Assembly (NCBI GenBank): GCA_031280635.1
Contig: JAITGK010000069.1
Span: 1-55,861, forward strand
Source of the DNA: Synergistaceae bacterium
GTDB lineage: Bacteria; Synergistota; Synergistia; Synergistales; Aminobacteriaceae
Reading direction: 5' to 3'
DNA length: 55,861 bases
This document shows positions 19,002-27,822 of this stretch, one piece after another. Position numbers and translations under genes: made by a program. How positions within the stretch are numbered: position 1 is the stretch's first letter; every line of letters begins with the position of its first letter. A model generated the notes under the pieces. The model worked only from the letters and a program-made list of their open reading frames with translations. It was not told the DNA's origin and did not search any database.

Positions 19002-20195
19002 ATGAAGATTTTGGTCATCAACTGCGGCAGTTCGTCTTTGAAGTACCAGCTCTTTGACATGGACAAGGAAACGGTTCTGGCGAAGGGATTGGTGGAGCGC
19101 ATCGGTATCGACGGGTCTTTAATAAAGCACACGAAGACGGGCTTGGAGCCGGTCGTCACCGAAACCCCCATCCCTGACCACAAGACGGGAATCAAGCTGG
19201 TACTGGACGCGCTGCTGGACAAGGCCGCGGGCGTCCTTTCCTCCCTGAGTGAGCTAGGGGCGGTGGGGCATCGGGTCGTTCACGCGGGGGAGAAGTTCGC
19301 GGCCTCCGTCAAAATCGACGCGAAGGTCATGGAAGTCCTGAAGGAATGCATTCCCCTCGCACCGCTCCACAACCCCGCGAACATCATGGGGATCGAGGCC
19401 GTCTCCGAGGTTCTGCCAGGGATTCAGCAAGTGGGCGTCTTCGACACGGCGTTCCACCAGACGATGCCGAACACTGCCTTCATTTACGGGGTGCCCTACG
19501 GCTATTACGAAAAATACGGCGTGCGCCGTTACGGTTTCCACGGTACCAGCCATTACTACGTCTCACGCCGCGCGGCGGAGATACTGGGCAGGCCGGTGGA
19601 AAAGCTGAAGATCGTGACCTGCCACTTGGGCAACGGCAGCTCTATCACCGCCGTGGATGGGGGCAAATCCGTTGACACCTCCATGGGATTTACGCCCCTG
19701 GCGGGGGTTCTCATGGGAACGCGCTGCGGTGACGTGGACCCGGCGCTTCCCATGTTCATCGCCAAGGAGGAAAAGCTCTCCCCCAAAGACGTAGACGCCT
19801 TACTCAACAAGAAAAGCGGCATGCTGGGACTTTCTGGCGTCAGCAGCGACTTACGCGACATTGAGGCGGCGGCGGATCGGGGAGAGGCGCGGGCCAGCCT
19901 AGCTCTGCGGGTCCTGACCTATGGGATTAAAAAGTACATTGGGGCCTACGCCGCGGCCATGGGGGGACTCGACGCCGTCGTGTTCACGGCTGGAGTCGGG
20001 GAGAACAGCGTCACGGTACGCGCCATGGCCTGCGAGGGGCTTGAATTCTTGGGCATCGAGCTGGACGCCGCGAAGAACAAGGTTCGCTCCAAGGAAACCG
20101 TTATCAGCACGGACTCCGCGCGGGTTAAAGTGCTGGTCGTTCCCACCGACGAGGAACTGGTCATCGCCCGCGACACCAAGCGTCTGGTGGGGTGA
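19002..20195 (+). CDS. ackA: Acetate kinase
   Basis: A 397-residue cytoplasmic enzyme that makes ATP and acetate from acetyl phosphate. The diagnostic motifs are present: [11 protein letters not shown] at the N-terminus, [39 protein letters not shown] and FTAGVGENS. The ATG at 19002 follows GAGGGG by 9 bp; a longer open frame upstream adds 13 non-homologous residues. It is followed after 6 bp by yceD. No phosphotransacetylase gene is in the window. Confidence 0.97.
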   Translation: MKILVINCGSSSLKYQLFDMDKETVLAKGLVERIGIDGSLIKHTKTGLEPVVTETPIPDHKTGIKLVLDALLDKAAGVLSSLSELGAVGHRVVHAGEKFAASVKIDAKVMEVLKECIPLAPLHNPANIMGIEAVSEVLPGIQQVGVFDTAFHQTMPNTAFIYGVPYGYYEKYGVRRYGFHGTSHYYVSRRAAEILGRPVEKLKIVTCHLGNGSSITAVDGGKSVDTSMGFTPLAGVLMGTRCGDVDPALPMFIAKEEKLSPKDVDALLNKKSGMLGLSGVSSDLRDIEAAADRGEARASLALRVLTYGIKKYIGAYAAAMGGLDAVVFTAGVGENSVTVRAMACEGLEFLGIELDAAKNKVRSKETVISTDSARVKVLVVPTDEELVIARDTKRLVG

Positions 20196-20201
20196 CGCCT
20201 A

Positions 20202-20774
20202 ATGCCGGAGGGGTGGAGTTTCGTCATCGAGCTGCCTCCTCACCGTGACCGCGAGTCCTCCGTCGAAAAGACGTGGGAAGCCCAAGTGCCCGGAGGGTTG
20301 AGTTTCGAGGGGCAGCGCTTCGAATTTCCCAACGGGGTTTCCCTCCACGCGGAGGCCCAATGGCTGGAAGATTCGCTTTTGTCCCTTCGGCTTGCCTTGG
20401 CGGCGCAGGTGAAAGGCGAGTGCGCGCGCTGTTTGGCGGAGGCCGAGGTTGCAATTTCGGATGAGTTGCTGTATCTTTATTACTCGCGCGGCCTGAAACT
20501 GGGCAGAGACGCCGAGTTGTGCTCCGAAGACGAGTATCTGCCCGTAGAGGTGGACTTCTGGGGTCGGACGTTGAACGTGACGGATCAGGTGTGGGAAAGC
20601 CTTCTGACCCTTCTTCCCTACAGAATGCTCTGCCGGGAGGACTGCGCGGGACTTTGCCCGCGGTGCGGCGCTGATCTGAATCAGGGCCCTTGCTCCTGCT
20701 CCCCGCAGAAGGGAGACCCCCGGTTGGAGTTTCTGCGCGGTGCTTTGGGAGATTTTGAGGAAAGCATTGAATAA
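20202..20774 (+). CDS. yceD: YceD/DUF177 family protein
   Basis: A 190-residue protein of the family normally encoded just upstream of rpmF and linked in other bacteria to 23S rRNA or ribosome maturation. The motif VKGECARCLAEAEV marks the family. The C-terminal half has a Cys set (CREDCAGLCPRCG, then PCSC) that looks metal-binding. It follows ackA closely. A hairpin repeat separates it from rpmF, which is unusual for this tight gene pair. Confidence 0.85.
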   Translation: MPEGWSFVIELPPHRDRESSVEKTWEAQVPGGLSFEGQRFEFPNGVSLHAEAQWLEDSLLSLRLALAAQVKGECARCLAEAEVAISDELLYLYYSRGLKLGRDAELCSEDEYLPVEVDFWGRTLNVTDQVWESLLTLLPYRMLCREDCAGLCPRCGADLNQGPCSCSPQKGDPRLEFLRGALGDFEESIE

Positions 20775-20785
20775 CTATTGAATAA

Positions 20786-20880
20786 TTAAGGAAGCACTGA
20801 TTAATGGGGAAGGGTCCGAGACCCCTGAGCGGGGTGCGGGGCGGAGGCCCCGCAAAAAGGTTAATCAGTGTTTTCTTAAG
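20786..20880. repeat. Modular hairpin repeat, copy 4 (two-stem form, between yceD and rpmF)
   Basis: The ends are TTAAGGAAGCACTGATTAAT and TTAATCAGTGTTTTCTTAA. The core holds an AGGGTC/GACCCC-type stem and a GCGGGGC/GCCCCGC stem. It is in reverse orientation relative to the copy at 25029. It lies within a normally co-transcribed pair and ends 16 bp before the rpmF start. Confidence 0.85.
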
Positions 20881-20896
20881 GAAAGAGAGGAAAAAA

Positions 20897-21088
20897 ATGG
20901 CGACACCCAAAAGAAAGACGTCCCACGCGCGCACGGCGCAGAGGAAGGCTCACTGGCTCGGCGCTCTCAACGCGCCCAGCACTATGATGTGCCCCCACTG
21001 CGGAGACATGACCCTGAGCTATCGCGCGTGCCCGTCCTGCGGCTTTTACAAGAGCAGGCAAGCCCTCCAAGTCAAGTCAGAGGCATAA
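20897..21088 (+). CDS. rpmF: Ribosomal protein bL32
   Basis: A 63-residue protein beginning MATPKRKTSHARTAQRKAHW, with a zinc-ribbon of two CxxC pairs (CPHCG and CPSCG). The start at 20897 follows AGAGG. A longer in-frame reading upstream passes through the repeat and is not real. The gene order yceD-rpmF is classical; plsX and fab genes, which often follow, are absent. Confidence 0.95.
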   Translation: MATPKRKTSHARTAQRKAHWLGALNAPSTMMCPHCGDMTLSYRACPSCGFYKSRQALQVKSEA

Positions 21089-21160
21089 CAAGAGGGATAA
21101 GCCCTTTGCCCCGTAAAACTTTTGGCCGGGCAAGGGGCGGAACCCTATTATCGGGTCAGC

Positions 21161-23554
21161 ATGTTCCGTCTGCAAAAACTGAACACATGGTTCGCGATGT
21201 TTGCCGCCGCCGTGGGGTTTTGCGCGATCGGGCTGGAGGCGTCGGAGGAGATTTTTGGCTTCGAACAGAAGCACCTCGCCGGATTGCTGCCGGTCCCCAT
21301 CATGTTGATGTTCACGAGCGTGATATTCAAAACAAGAGTCGATTCCTGGATGTTCCCCTGGCTTTGTCTGGCCAATGGGTATCTTTGCGCCGTAAGTTTC
21401 GTGTATACACTTGCGTTTGCGCCATTGGTGCTGGAAGGGGCTATTGTATTGATCATGTTTTTTGGAATTGGCCTGCTGCCTCACGCACCCCTTTTCTCTT
21501 TGATCGCCGCCGTGCTTCAAAACGTACAATTACGGCAATACGGCAACGCGGCAGGCGGCAGGACGAAAATTTGGCGCTGGTGGCTGGCCGGCGTCGCCGT
21601 GGCAGCGCTGTTTTTTTATGGAGCAGAGACTCGCCAATGGGCAGCGCATCGCGTAATAGCCAGGACAAAAAGCCCCGACCCAGAAATTCGGTCGGCGGCG
21701 GTGGAGAGGCTCAGACGATGGCGCCTGGAGGACGTGGTGCTTGAGGCCTGCTATCCTGAAACCAGAAGAAGAGTCAACGTTTTTCTTCCTTTGCAAACCA
21801 ATTATTCTTCAATATTGAACCCTGCGGAAAGCCGAGTTCTCTATTACGTTCTTACCGGGAAAGACTACCGCGACGTGCCAAGGCCTCTTGGCTTCAGGGG
21901 GCTTTGGAGATCTTGGGACGTTATCGACTCTGAGATCGGGGGTGGAGCGGTGGGCTCCGCGCCGCCAGATCTTGTGCTGAACAGCTCGGCTCTGGACGTC
22001 AGCGTCTCCCAGTCGCTGGATGGGAAAAGCGCCGGACCTGTGGCTTACGCCGAGCTGACGCTGGAGTTTCACAACAGCGGGCAGGAACCCAGGGAGGCCC
22101 GCTGCCAGATCGTGATGCCGCCAGGGGGCGCGGCCAGCCGCCTAACCCTGTGGATCGACAACGAGGAGCAAGAGGCGGCCTTTGGGCCGCGGAGCGTGGT
22201 GCGGGAGGCGTACCGGAAGGTGGCGGTGGTGCGCCGCCGTGACCCAGCGCTGCTGACCGCAGCGGGGCCCGACCGGGTGCTGCTGCAGTGCTTCCCGATC
22301 AATCCCGGCGTCCCGATGAAGGTAAAGGTCGGGTTCTCCCTGCCCCTTATCCCGGACGGCAGCCTGATGACCTTTCAGCCGCCCTATCTGGCGGAGCGTA
22401 ACTTTGCCTTTGCCCCCGGCAGGCGCACGGCGATCTGGGCCGAGGGGCGAACTCCTTTGAGACGAGCCCCACCCCCAAGCGGCGGCGCGTTCGACTTACT
22501 GGAGGAAACCCCAACCTTGAGCGGAGGAAACCTATACACGGTGAGTGGAACCGCAGCGCCTCAGGATTTGGCGTCGCCGCTCCTTCTCATGTCGCCGCCG
22601 GAGTCTGGAGCGGTTTACCGCGCCCGGTTTTCCGGCGTGGAAGCCATCGCCGAACTGCGCAGGGAGTCTCCCATGAGAGAGCGCTTGATCGCCGTGGTGC
22701 TGGACACCTCGAAACAGTGCGGGGAGGTGTTCCGCTCCCTGGATTGGGGTGCGATACTGAGGGAGATGCCGGAGGGCGTGAGGGCCGCGCTTTTTGCCGG
22801 GTCCCTGACCGTTCCGGCGATGGGTCGGGATGAGGCAGCGGAGAAGTGGCCGAGTTTGCTGCGCGGAGTTGAGCACGTCGGTGGGGACGACCAGACAGGC
22901 AATTTGGAAAAGGCCTGGAAACTCTGCGCGTCGGAGCGAAACGGTGCGGTACTCTGGATTCACGGCCCGCTGCCCGTGGACATAGGTAACTTGTCCGGGT
23001 TGGAGCGGCGTATGCGGCGCGCAGCAGAGGAAAAAAACGACGTCCTGCCGCAGCTCCTCTCCCTTCAGATACTCCCCGGCCCCAACAGGATCGAGGAGAA
23101 GCTTTCCCAGCACGGTCTCGTCCGCCTTCCCACCTTTTACGGCCAGCCAGCCGGCCAACACCTGAAGAGCGTTTTCTCCAGGTTCCTTTATTCAACGGCA
23201 AGGGAGTGGAGGCTGATCTTCTCGCTCGTTCCCGGCGGCGAGGAGAGCTCCGGCGGCTTCGGCTCGTCTCACGTGGTCCGCCTGGCCTTCGCGGGAGACG
23301 TGGTACGGAAGTTAAGTGAGGGCGCGCGGGAGCTGGACGATGAGACGGAGACGGCCCTGGCGCTGCGGCTGGTCACTCCCCTGAGCGGCGCGGTGGTTCT
23401 CGAAACCAAGGCGCAGTACACGGAGCACGACCTGAACCCGTCCGCATACGCCAAGAACGTTCCCACCATACCGGAACCGGAGGAATGGGCGGTTATAGCT
23501 GTCGTGTTTCTTCTGTTGCTGCTGGCGTGTCGGTGGCGCGTGAAGACGCGGTGA
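21161..23554 (+). CDS. VIT-domain membrane protein with PEP-type C-terminal sorting signal; presumed exosortase substrate
   Basis: A 797-residue protein. Four or five membrane segments fill residues 5 to about 150. A VIT (inter-alpha-trypsin type) domain spans about 260-400, with DVSVSQSL, AELTLEF and REAYRKVAVVRRRDPALL. A VWA-like region follows (RLIAVVLDTSKQ), whose metal site DxSxS is incomplete. The C-terminus is tripartite: PEPEEW at 771-776, a hydrophobic stretch to about 792 and the basic end RWRVKTR. That is the layout of PEP-CTERM-type sorting signals. It overlaps the exosortase gene by 4 bp. Known single-substrate exosortase systems (XrtK/MSEP-CTERM, XrtN with VIT protein) look similar; exact subtype not assigned. 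A TATTAT with TTGGCC 18 bp upstream lies 9 bp before the ATG, so this mRNA may also be nearly leaderless. Confidence 0.75.
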   Translation: MFRLQKLNTWFAMFAAAVGFCAIGLEASEEIFGFEQKHLAGLLPVPIMLMFTSVIFKTRVDSWMFPWLCLANGYLCAVSFVYTLAFAPLVLEGAIVLIMFFGIGLLPHAPLFSLIAAVLQNVQLRQYGNAAGGRTKIWRWWLAGVAVAALFFYGAETRQWAAHRVIARTKSPDPEIRSAAVERLRRWRLEDVVLEACYPETRRRVNVFLPLQTNYSSILNPAESRVLYYVLTGKDYRDVPRPLGFRGLWRSWDVIDSEIGGGAVGSAPPDLVLNSSALDVSVSQSLDGKSAGPVAYAELTLEFHNSGQEPREARCQIVMPPGGAASRLTLWIDNEEQEAAFGPRSVVREAYRKVAVVRRRDPALLTAAGPDRVLLQCFPINPGVPMKVKVGFSLPLIPDGSLMTFQPPYLAERNFAFAPGRRTAIWAEGRTPLRRAPPPSGGAFDLLEETPTLSGGNLYTVSGTAAPQDLASPLLLMSPPESGAVYRARFSGVEAIAELRRESPMRERLIAVVLDTSKQCGEVFRSLDWGAILREMPEGVRAALFAGSLTVPAMGRDEAAEKWPSLLRGVEHVGGDDQTGNLEKAWKLCASERNGAVLWIHGPLPVDIGNLSGLERRMRRAAEEKNDVLPQLLSLQILPGPNRIEEKLSQHGLVRLPTFYGQPAGQHLKSVFSRFLYSTAREWRLIFSLVPGGEESSGGFGSSHVVRLAFAGDVVRKLSEGARELDDETETALALRLVTPLSGAVVLETKAQYTEHDLNPSAYAKNVPTIPEPEEWAVIAVVFLLLLLACRWRVKTR

Positions 23555-25005
23555 GGATTTTACCGCCGCTCGCCGCGGTTCTGGCCTGCTGGCCGGTCTG
23601 GCTCTGGCTGTGGGAGCGCTGGTTTGGCGTGGGAGGGGAATTTCTTGTAAGCTTACAAGGAGGTTTGTTTTTCCTGATCGCTGGGGCTTGTGGGATTCAT
23701 CTCTCGCGGGTAAGGGGATTTTTTTCATCTTTTTCATATTTTTTATACGATGCCGCACCGTTGCGGGTGTCGGGGATATTTCTCGCCGCCGGAGGGGCTT
23801 TGTGCCCCTTCATTCCTAGGCTGTTAAGCGCCGGGGTGTTTTTCAGCGCCCTTTACTGGGCTTTACGAGCGGTACTGCCCCCGGAAGAGCGAAAAGGGAG
23901 TACTGCTCTGTGGCCGCTTTTGCTGTTGTGCCTGCCGGTGATGCCGTCGGTGCGGTTTGTTTTTGGGTATCCCCTGCGGCTCGCTGCCGCGTGGCTGGCG
24001 GCCCTTGCCCTGCCGGGAGTGCAGGCGGTTGGCTGCGGGCTCACCGACGGCGTAGTGGAGGTGTTCGTGGACGCGCCTTGCGCCGGAGCCGGAATGCTGT
24101 ACGGAATGCTTCTTCTGGCCGCAGGCGTAGGGCTCGTCTTTCGATTCGGACCCTGGCGCGTCGCGTGTCTGCTGGGCGGCGGGCTGCTGCTGGCCCTTTG
24201 GGCCAACGCCTCTAGAGCGGCCTTGCTCTTTGCCGGGTACGCCGGAATCCTGCCTTTTTCCCCGTTAACGCGCTACGAATCCGTAGTGGGACTCTTTTAT
24301 TTCACAGCGGGCGGCCTCCTTCTAATAGCGGCGGCTCGCTGGATGAGCGGAAAAAACGTCGGCGTTCAGACTCAGAGGAACTGCAAGACGTCAAGCCGGA
24401 CAGCGGTCCTTTTCCTAACAACCTGCGTTTTCGTGGGTTTCACTAGCGGACTTTTTCTTTTTTTCCCTGACTCCAGATACGCACCCACCGAGCTTCCGTC
24501 GGACGTTCCGGTGCTTTGGCCCTCATCGTGGGAGGGGCGGCCCCTGAGCGAGGTTCAAGCCAGTCCTGAGGCGGCGCTTTTCTGGAGGGATTTTCCGGGC
24601 GCATGCCGGGAGTTCGCGTTCCAGTCCGAGGACGGCCTCATCACCACCGAGAACCGGTTGGTCTTGCGCTTCGTCCGCGAAGCCACGCGCCAGCTTCACC
24701 CCGCCGAGGACTGTTTCCGTGGGGCGGGCTATAAGATAAAGTTGCTGCCGTTCGCACTGAACGGCGACGGGCGGAGGTGGAGCGTCTTTACCGCTGAAAA
24801 AGCCGGGAGCCGATGGATGGTACGTCAGTGCGTCATCTCCGTGCCGGACGGGGACCTAAGGCGCGCGGAGGAAACGACTGGACGTTCATGGCCGGACGTG
24901 AGCGCCTGGTACTGGGACGCGGCGCGCCCCGCTTCCCGCACACCCCCCGCGGCTCTCGCCGTCACGGTGATACTATCTCAACCGAACGTACACGGCGCGA
25001 AATGA
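23551..25005 (+). CDS. Exosortase with fused EpsI-like C-terminal domain
   Basis: A 484-residue multi-pass membrane protein (about 10 segments in residues 1-300). The exosortase core is visible: catalytic Cys177 in DAPCAGAGMLYG, a long helix, then Arg222 in ANASRAALLF. The third usual position, a His before a Gly-containing helix, aligns with Glu243 (RYESVVG). After a last membrane segment (about 290-310), a soluble part of about 165 residues resembles EpsI/DUF3485, including H383-P-A-E-D-C388. It would cleave and anchor the VIT protein encoded just before it. The GTG start at 23551 overlaps the preceding TGA (GTGA); a longer open frame upstream is possible. No other PEP-CTERM protein or exopolysaccharide gene is in the window. 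Confidence 0.75.
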   Translation: MRILPPLAAVLACWPVWLWLWERWFGVGGEFLVSLQGGLFFLIAGACGIHLSRVRGFFSSFSYFLYDAAPLRVSGIFLAAGGALCPFIPRLLSAGVFFSALYWALRAVLPPEERKGSTALWPLLLLCLPVMPSVRFVFGYPLRLAAAWLAALALPGVQAVGCGLTDGVVEVFVDAPCAGAGMLYGMLLLAAGVGLVFRFGPWRVACLLGGGLLLALWANASRAALLFAGYAGILPFSPLTRYESVVGLFYFTAGGLLLIAAARWMSGKNVGVQTQRNCKTSSRTAVLFLTTCVFVGFTSGLFLFFPDSRYAPTELPSDVPVLWPSSWEGRPLSEVQASPEAALFWRDFPGACREFAFQSEDGLITTENRLVLRFVREATRQLHPAEDCFRGAGYKIKLLPFALNGDGRRWSVFTAEKAGSRWMVRQCVISVPDGDLRRAEETTGRSWPDVSAWYWDAARPASRTPPAALAVTVILSQPNVHGAK

Positions 25006-25028
25006 ACTTAATGATGTCGGATAGGCTC

Positions 25029-25142
25029 TAAGGGAGCGCTGATTAACCCCTTGCGGGGCTCCGCCCCACACCCCGCTTAGGGGTCTGAGACCCCGAGGGG
25101 CCTCAGGCCCCTAAGAACCCCATTAATCAGTGCTTCCCTGAA
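25029..25142. repeat. Modular hairpin repeat, copy 5 (three-stem form)
   Basis: The most complete copy. Left end TAAGGGAGCGCTGATTAACC; stems GGGGC-TCC-GCCCC, GGGGTC-TGA-GACCCC and GGGGCC-TCA-GGCCCC; right end CCCATTAATCAGTGCTTCCC. It lies between the exosortase gene and cysS and reaches to 80 bp before the cysS start. Confidence 0.9.
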
Positions 25143-25159
25143 TTGGGGTCTGCCTTCCG

Positions 25160-25183
25160 TGTTAAAATACTTGTTAAAATACT
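25160..25183 (+). repeat. 12-bp tandem duplication carrying two -10-like boxes, upstream of cysS
   Basis: TGTTAAAATACT occurs twice in direct tandem. Each copy includes TAAAAT, so the duplication may provide paired promoter elements for cysS. No clear -35 was found. Confidence 0.5.
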
Positions 25184-25221
25184 TACTGAAAAGCCTAATC
25201 TTACTTGGGAGGTGTGTTACC

Positions 25222-26643
25222 TTGACCCTCATGATTTACAACGACCTGACCCGAACGAAAGAAAAATTCGTCCCCGTGCGGGAAAAACACGTTTCTTTCT
25301 ACAGCTGCGGCCCCACGGTGTACGATTACTTCCACATTGGCAACGCGCGGCCCTTCATCGTCTTCGACGTGCTGCGGCGCTACTTGGAACACCTGGGTTA
25401 CGGCGTAACCTTCGTCCAGAACTTCACGGACATTGACGACAAGATGATCAGCCGCGCCAACGCCGAGGGGATCACCGTTGCGCAGCTGGCCGAGCGCTTC
25501 ATCGCGGAGTACTACAAGGACGCCGACGCCTTGGGCATCCACAGGGCCACAATTGCCCCCCGCGCTACCGAGCATATGGCGGAGATCATTGGTATCATCG
25601 AGAAAATTCTGCAAAGAGGACACGCCTACGTGGTGGAAACCCCTTCGGGAAGCGGCGACGTCTACTTCGACGTCAAGAGCTATGCGCCCTACGGTAAGCT
25701 CTCCAAGCAGAGCCTGGACGAACTGGAGGCCGGCGCGCGGGTAGAAGTAGGGGAGGTCAAGCGCCACCCCCTGGACTTCGCCCTGTGGAAGGCCGGGAAG
25801 CCTGGCGAGCCTTCCTGGAAAAGCCCCTGGGGGAGGGGACGCCCCGGCTGGCACATTGAGTGCAGCGCCATGTCCTCCAAGTACCTGGGAGAGACCATCG
25901 ACATCCACTCCGGCGGCGTGGACCTGACCTTCCCCCACCACGAGAACGAGGCAGCTCAGTCGGAGGCCGCGGCGGGGTCGGGGAAGAATTTCGTTAACTA
26001 CTGGCTGCACAACGGTTTCTTGCTGATCGACAAGGGAAAGATGTCAAAATCTTTGGGAAACTTCATAACCGCGCGGGCAGCTCGGGAAAAATATCCCCCC
26101 CTGGCTATCCGCCTCTTCATGCTGAGCGCCCACTACCGCTCCCCCATCAACTTCGCCCCCGAAGGGCTGGAACAGGCCGCGGGCGGCGTGACGCGCCTGC
26201 GCAACTGTTGGGCGGACCTTCTGCACGCCCCCGTTGGAGAGGGCGCCGACGGCGTCACCCCGTTTCTGGAGGAGCTGAAGGCCCTGGACGGGCGCTTTTA
26301 CGAGGTCATGGACGACGACTTCAACACGGCGGCGGCAGTGGGGGTTCTTTTTGAGATTGTGAAGCTGGTGAACACATGGCTGAAACGGGAGCACCTCCCC
26401 CAGGCGTTCTTCGATGCGGCAGAGGGGGCACTTCGCAAATATGACGAAATCTTGGGCGTGATAGGCATCGAGGCGGCTCCAGACATCGACGCGGACGAGA
26501 TCAAGCGTCTGATTGAGGAACGCGCCGCGGTTCGCAAGGACAAAAACTTCGCGCGCTCCGACGAAATACGGGACGCGCTGCTTGCCCGCGGCATCGTTCT
26601 GGAGGATACTCCCCATGGCACAAAATGGAAGCGCAAACTGTAA
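25222..26643 (+). CDS. cysS: Cysteinyl-tRNA synthetase
   Basis: A class I synthetase of about 473 residues. The zinc and signature motifs are visible: [18 protein letters not shown] (HIGH variant HIGN), [34 protein letters not shown] and the KMSKS loop ([10 protein letters not shown]). The TTG at 25222 lies 9 bp after GGAGG; the ATG at 25231 is an alternative with worse spacing. The longer open frame upstream includes the tandem duplication and is not part of the protein. Confidence 0.95.
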   Translation: MTLMIYNDLTRTKEKFVPVREKHVSFYSCGPTVYDYFHIGNARPFIVFDVLRRYLEHLGYGVTFVQNFTDIDDKMISRANAEGITVAQLAERFIAEYYKDADALGIHRATIAPRATEHMAEIIGIIEKILQRGHAYVVETPSGSGDVYFDVKSYAPYGKLSKQSLDELEAGARVEVGEVKRHPLDFALWKAGKPGEPSWKSPWGRGRPGWHIECSAMSSKYLGETIDIHSGGVDLTFPHHENEAAQSEAAAGSGKNFVNYWLHNGFLLIDKGKMSKSLGNFITARAAREKYPPLAIRLFMLSAHYRSPINFAPEGLEQAAGGVTRLRNCWADLLHAPVGEGADGVTPFLEELKALDGRFYEVMDDDFNTAAAVGVLFEIVKLVNTWLKREHLPQAFFDAAEGALRKYDEILGVIGIEAAPDIDADEIKRLIEERAAVRKDKNFARSDEIRDALLARGIVLEDTPHGTKWKRKL

Positions 26644-26822
26644 CGGGGCGCAACAGGGCAAACGCATGAAGACGTAAAGTCTTGATACGACTGAATTTAT
26701 TTTCTAGGTAAAAATACCTAGGTAAATAACGCAAGTCAGTTGTTGCAATAATTTAAGGTGAGGCTCATGCGTTTGCCCTGCGGGGCGCAAAAGCCGCAGC
26801 CGCGCCGCTTGAAATTTTGTGG

Positions 26823-26828
26823 TAAAAT
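26823..26828 (+). promoter_or_regulatory. Extended -10 element upstream of the 63-residue protein gene
   Basis: TGTGGTAAAATAT gives TGn-TAAAAT, an extended -10, about 75 bp before the start codon. The same 13-mer occurs at 42196, upstream of the DUF4139 gene. Between cysS and this site (26644-26820) no other feature was seen. Confidence 0.5.
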
Positions 26829-26904
26829 ATAAGGGTATTGCGGTTGGTTTGCCGCGTATCGGCAGTTCATTTTGTATTGTATGTTCACAAGGAGGCGAAC
26901 AGAG

Positions 26905-27096
26905 ATGCAGATAGTTTCAACCAGCATTGTTACCAACACCGCGGGGTTCACGCGCCACATGGAGAGGGGCGCGGCGGTGAAGCGGGTCGAGGTGAACTAC
27001 CAGCACGTGCGGGAACCGGTGGCCGTCCCGCGCCCCAAGATCGAGGACTTCACCGCGTTGGTGGTCGTTCACGACAAGGTGGAATATTACAGTTGA
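26905..27096 (+). CDS. Small protein of unknown function (63 residues)
   Basis: A short, well-supported gene: AAGGAGG at 7-bp spacing, ATG, a 63-residue frame, an upstream promoter element and a perfect terminator after it. The protein has no signal, membrane segment or Cys. It begins MQIVSTSIVTNTAGFTRHME, carries basic and acidic patches, and ends in a hydrophobic strand (ALVVVHDKVEYYS). Not recognised. The monocistronic layout with its own signals suggests a real and possibly abundant product. Confidence 0.75.
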   Translation: MQIVSTSIVTNTAGFTRHMERGAAVKRVEVNYQHVREPVAVPRPKIEDFTALVVVHDKVEYYS

Positions 27097-27120
27097 ACCA
27101 AAAGTGAAACCAAAAGTGAA

Positions 27121-27163
27121 AAAACGGGACAGCCCGCCAAGAGAGGGTGTTGTCCCGTTTTTT
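27121..27163. terminator. Bidirectional intrinsic terminator
   Basis: An 11-bp perfect stem (AAAACGGGACA 27121-27131 with TGTCCCGTTTT 27151-27161) is flanked by A and T runs. It serves the small gene on the plus strand and the cupin gene on the minus strand. Confidence 0.9.
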
Positions 27164-27172
27164 GCCCCTGGC

Positions 27173-27526
27173 TTATTTCTTCACGATGGCGGCGAGGAAC
27201 ACCAGGGGGTCGCCGCCAACATTGGTGATCCCGTGGGACTCGCCTTTGAGGGTCAGGGCCATGTCGCCAGGCCCGACCTCTTTTTCTTGGCCGTTGTCGG
27301 AGAAAATTCCCCTGCCCGAAAGGATAACGTACATCTCCTCGTCTTCAGCGTGCTGGTGATAGCCCATGCCGCTGCCAGGCGGCAGGGTCATAACCGCCAA
27401 AAGCTGAAACGCGCTTCCCTCAGGACTGCCGCCCCTCTGAATGGCGCAGCGGCTCTCCATCCTGCCGGGGCCGCCGCGTGGCTTTTCCATCACAACCTGT
27501 TTCAACTCGTCTGACTTGAACAACAT
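27173..27526 (-). CDS. Single-domain cupin protein
   Basis: A 117-residue cytoplasmic protein with both cupin motifs: GMGYHQHAEDEEMYVILSGRG (metal ligands His, His, Glu) and GDMALTLKGESHGITN (last His). The small cupin family has many roles (sugar isomerases, sensors, dioxygenases), and this one cannot be assigned. The ATG at 27526 follows GGGAG by 8 bp. The open frame extends 112 codons upstream, but that part overlaps the pil leader and has no signal of coding. Confidence 0.85.
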   Translation of the reverse strand: MLFKSDELKQVVMEKPRGGPGRMESRCAIQRGGSPEGSAFQLLAVMTLPPGSGMGYHQHAEDEEMYVILSGRGIFSDNGQEKEVGPGDMALTLKGESHGITNVGGDPLVFLAAIVKK

Positions 27527-27635
27527 TTTCTTCACTCCCTTTGTTTTCTGAAACATCAAAATCCTATTCATCATATCACGCGCCAGTGCCGTTAAGCATG
27601 ACCTGCTCCCTCTTTTATTGACGAAGCCCTTTTTT

Positions 27636-27712
27636 AACGGTATAGTAACCAACAGACGGTGCGGGTAAGTACGCAGCGCCCGCGCCGTGAAGCCGTATGG
27701 CGCTTTACCGTT
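27636..27712 (+). ncRNA. Structured leader candidate upstream of pilM
   Basis: An outer 7-bp stem (AACGGTA 27636-27642 with TACCGTT 27706-27712) encloses a 10-bp stem (27656-27665 with 27679-27688, one G-U pair) with a 13-nt loop, and a small GCC-GTAT-GGC stem at 27692-27701. The junction-like layout suggests a riboswitch or other cis-acting RNA. It does not match any class I know, including cyclic-di-GMP types. Confidence 0.4.
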
Positions 27713-27763
27713 TAGAACACAGAATGATTTGTGATAAACTGTTCTTGTAACAAAGGTTTCGTT

Positions 27764-27786
27764 CATATCGACCGTTCGTCGATATG
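27764..27786. promoter_or_regulatory. Perfect 9-bp inverted repeat in the pilM leader
   Basis: CATATCGAC and GTCGATATG are separated by 5 bp, 37 bp before pilM. It could be an operator or an mRNA hairpin; there is no T-run after it. Confidence 0.5.
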
Positions 27787-27822
27787 TGAGCCGGGAGAAA
27801 TAACCGCAAGGGGGGGAAACGT

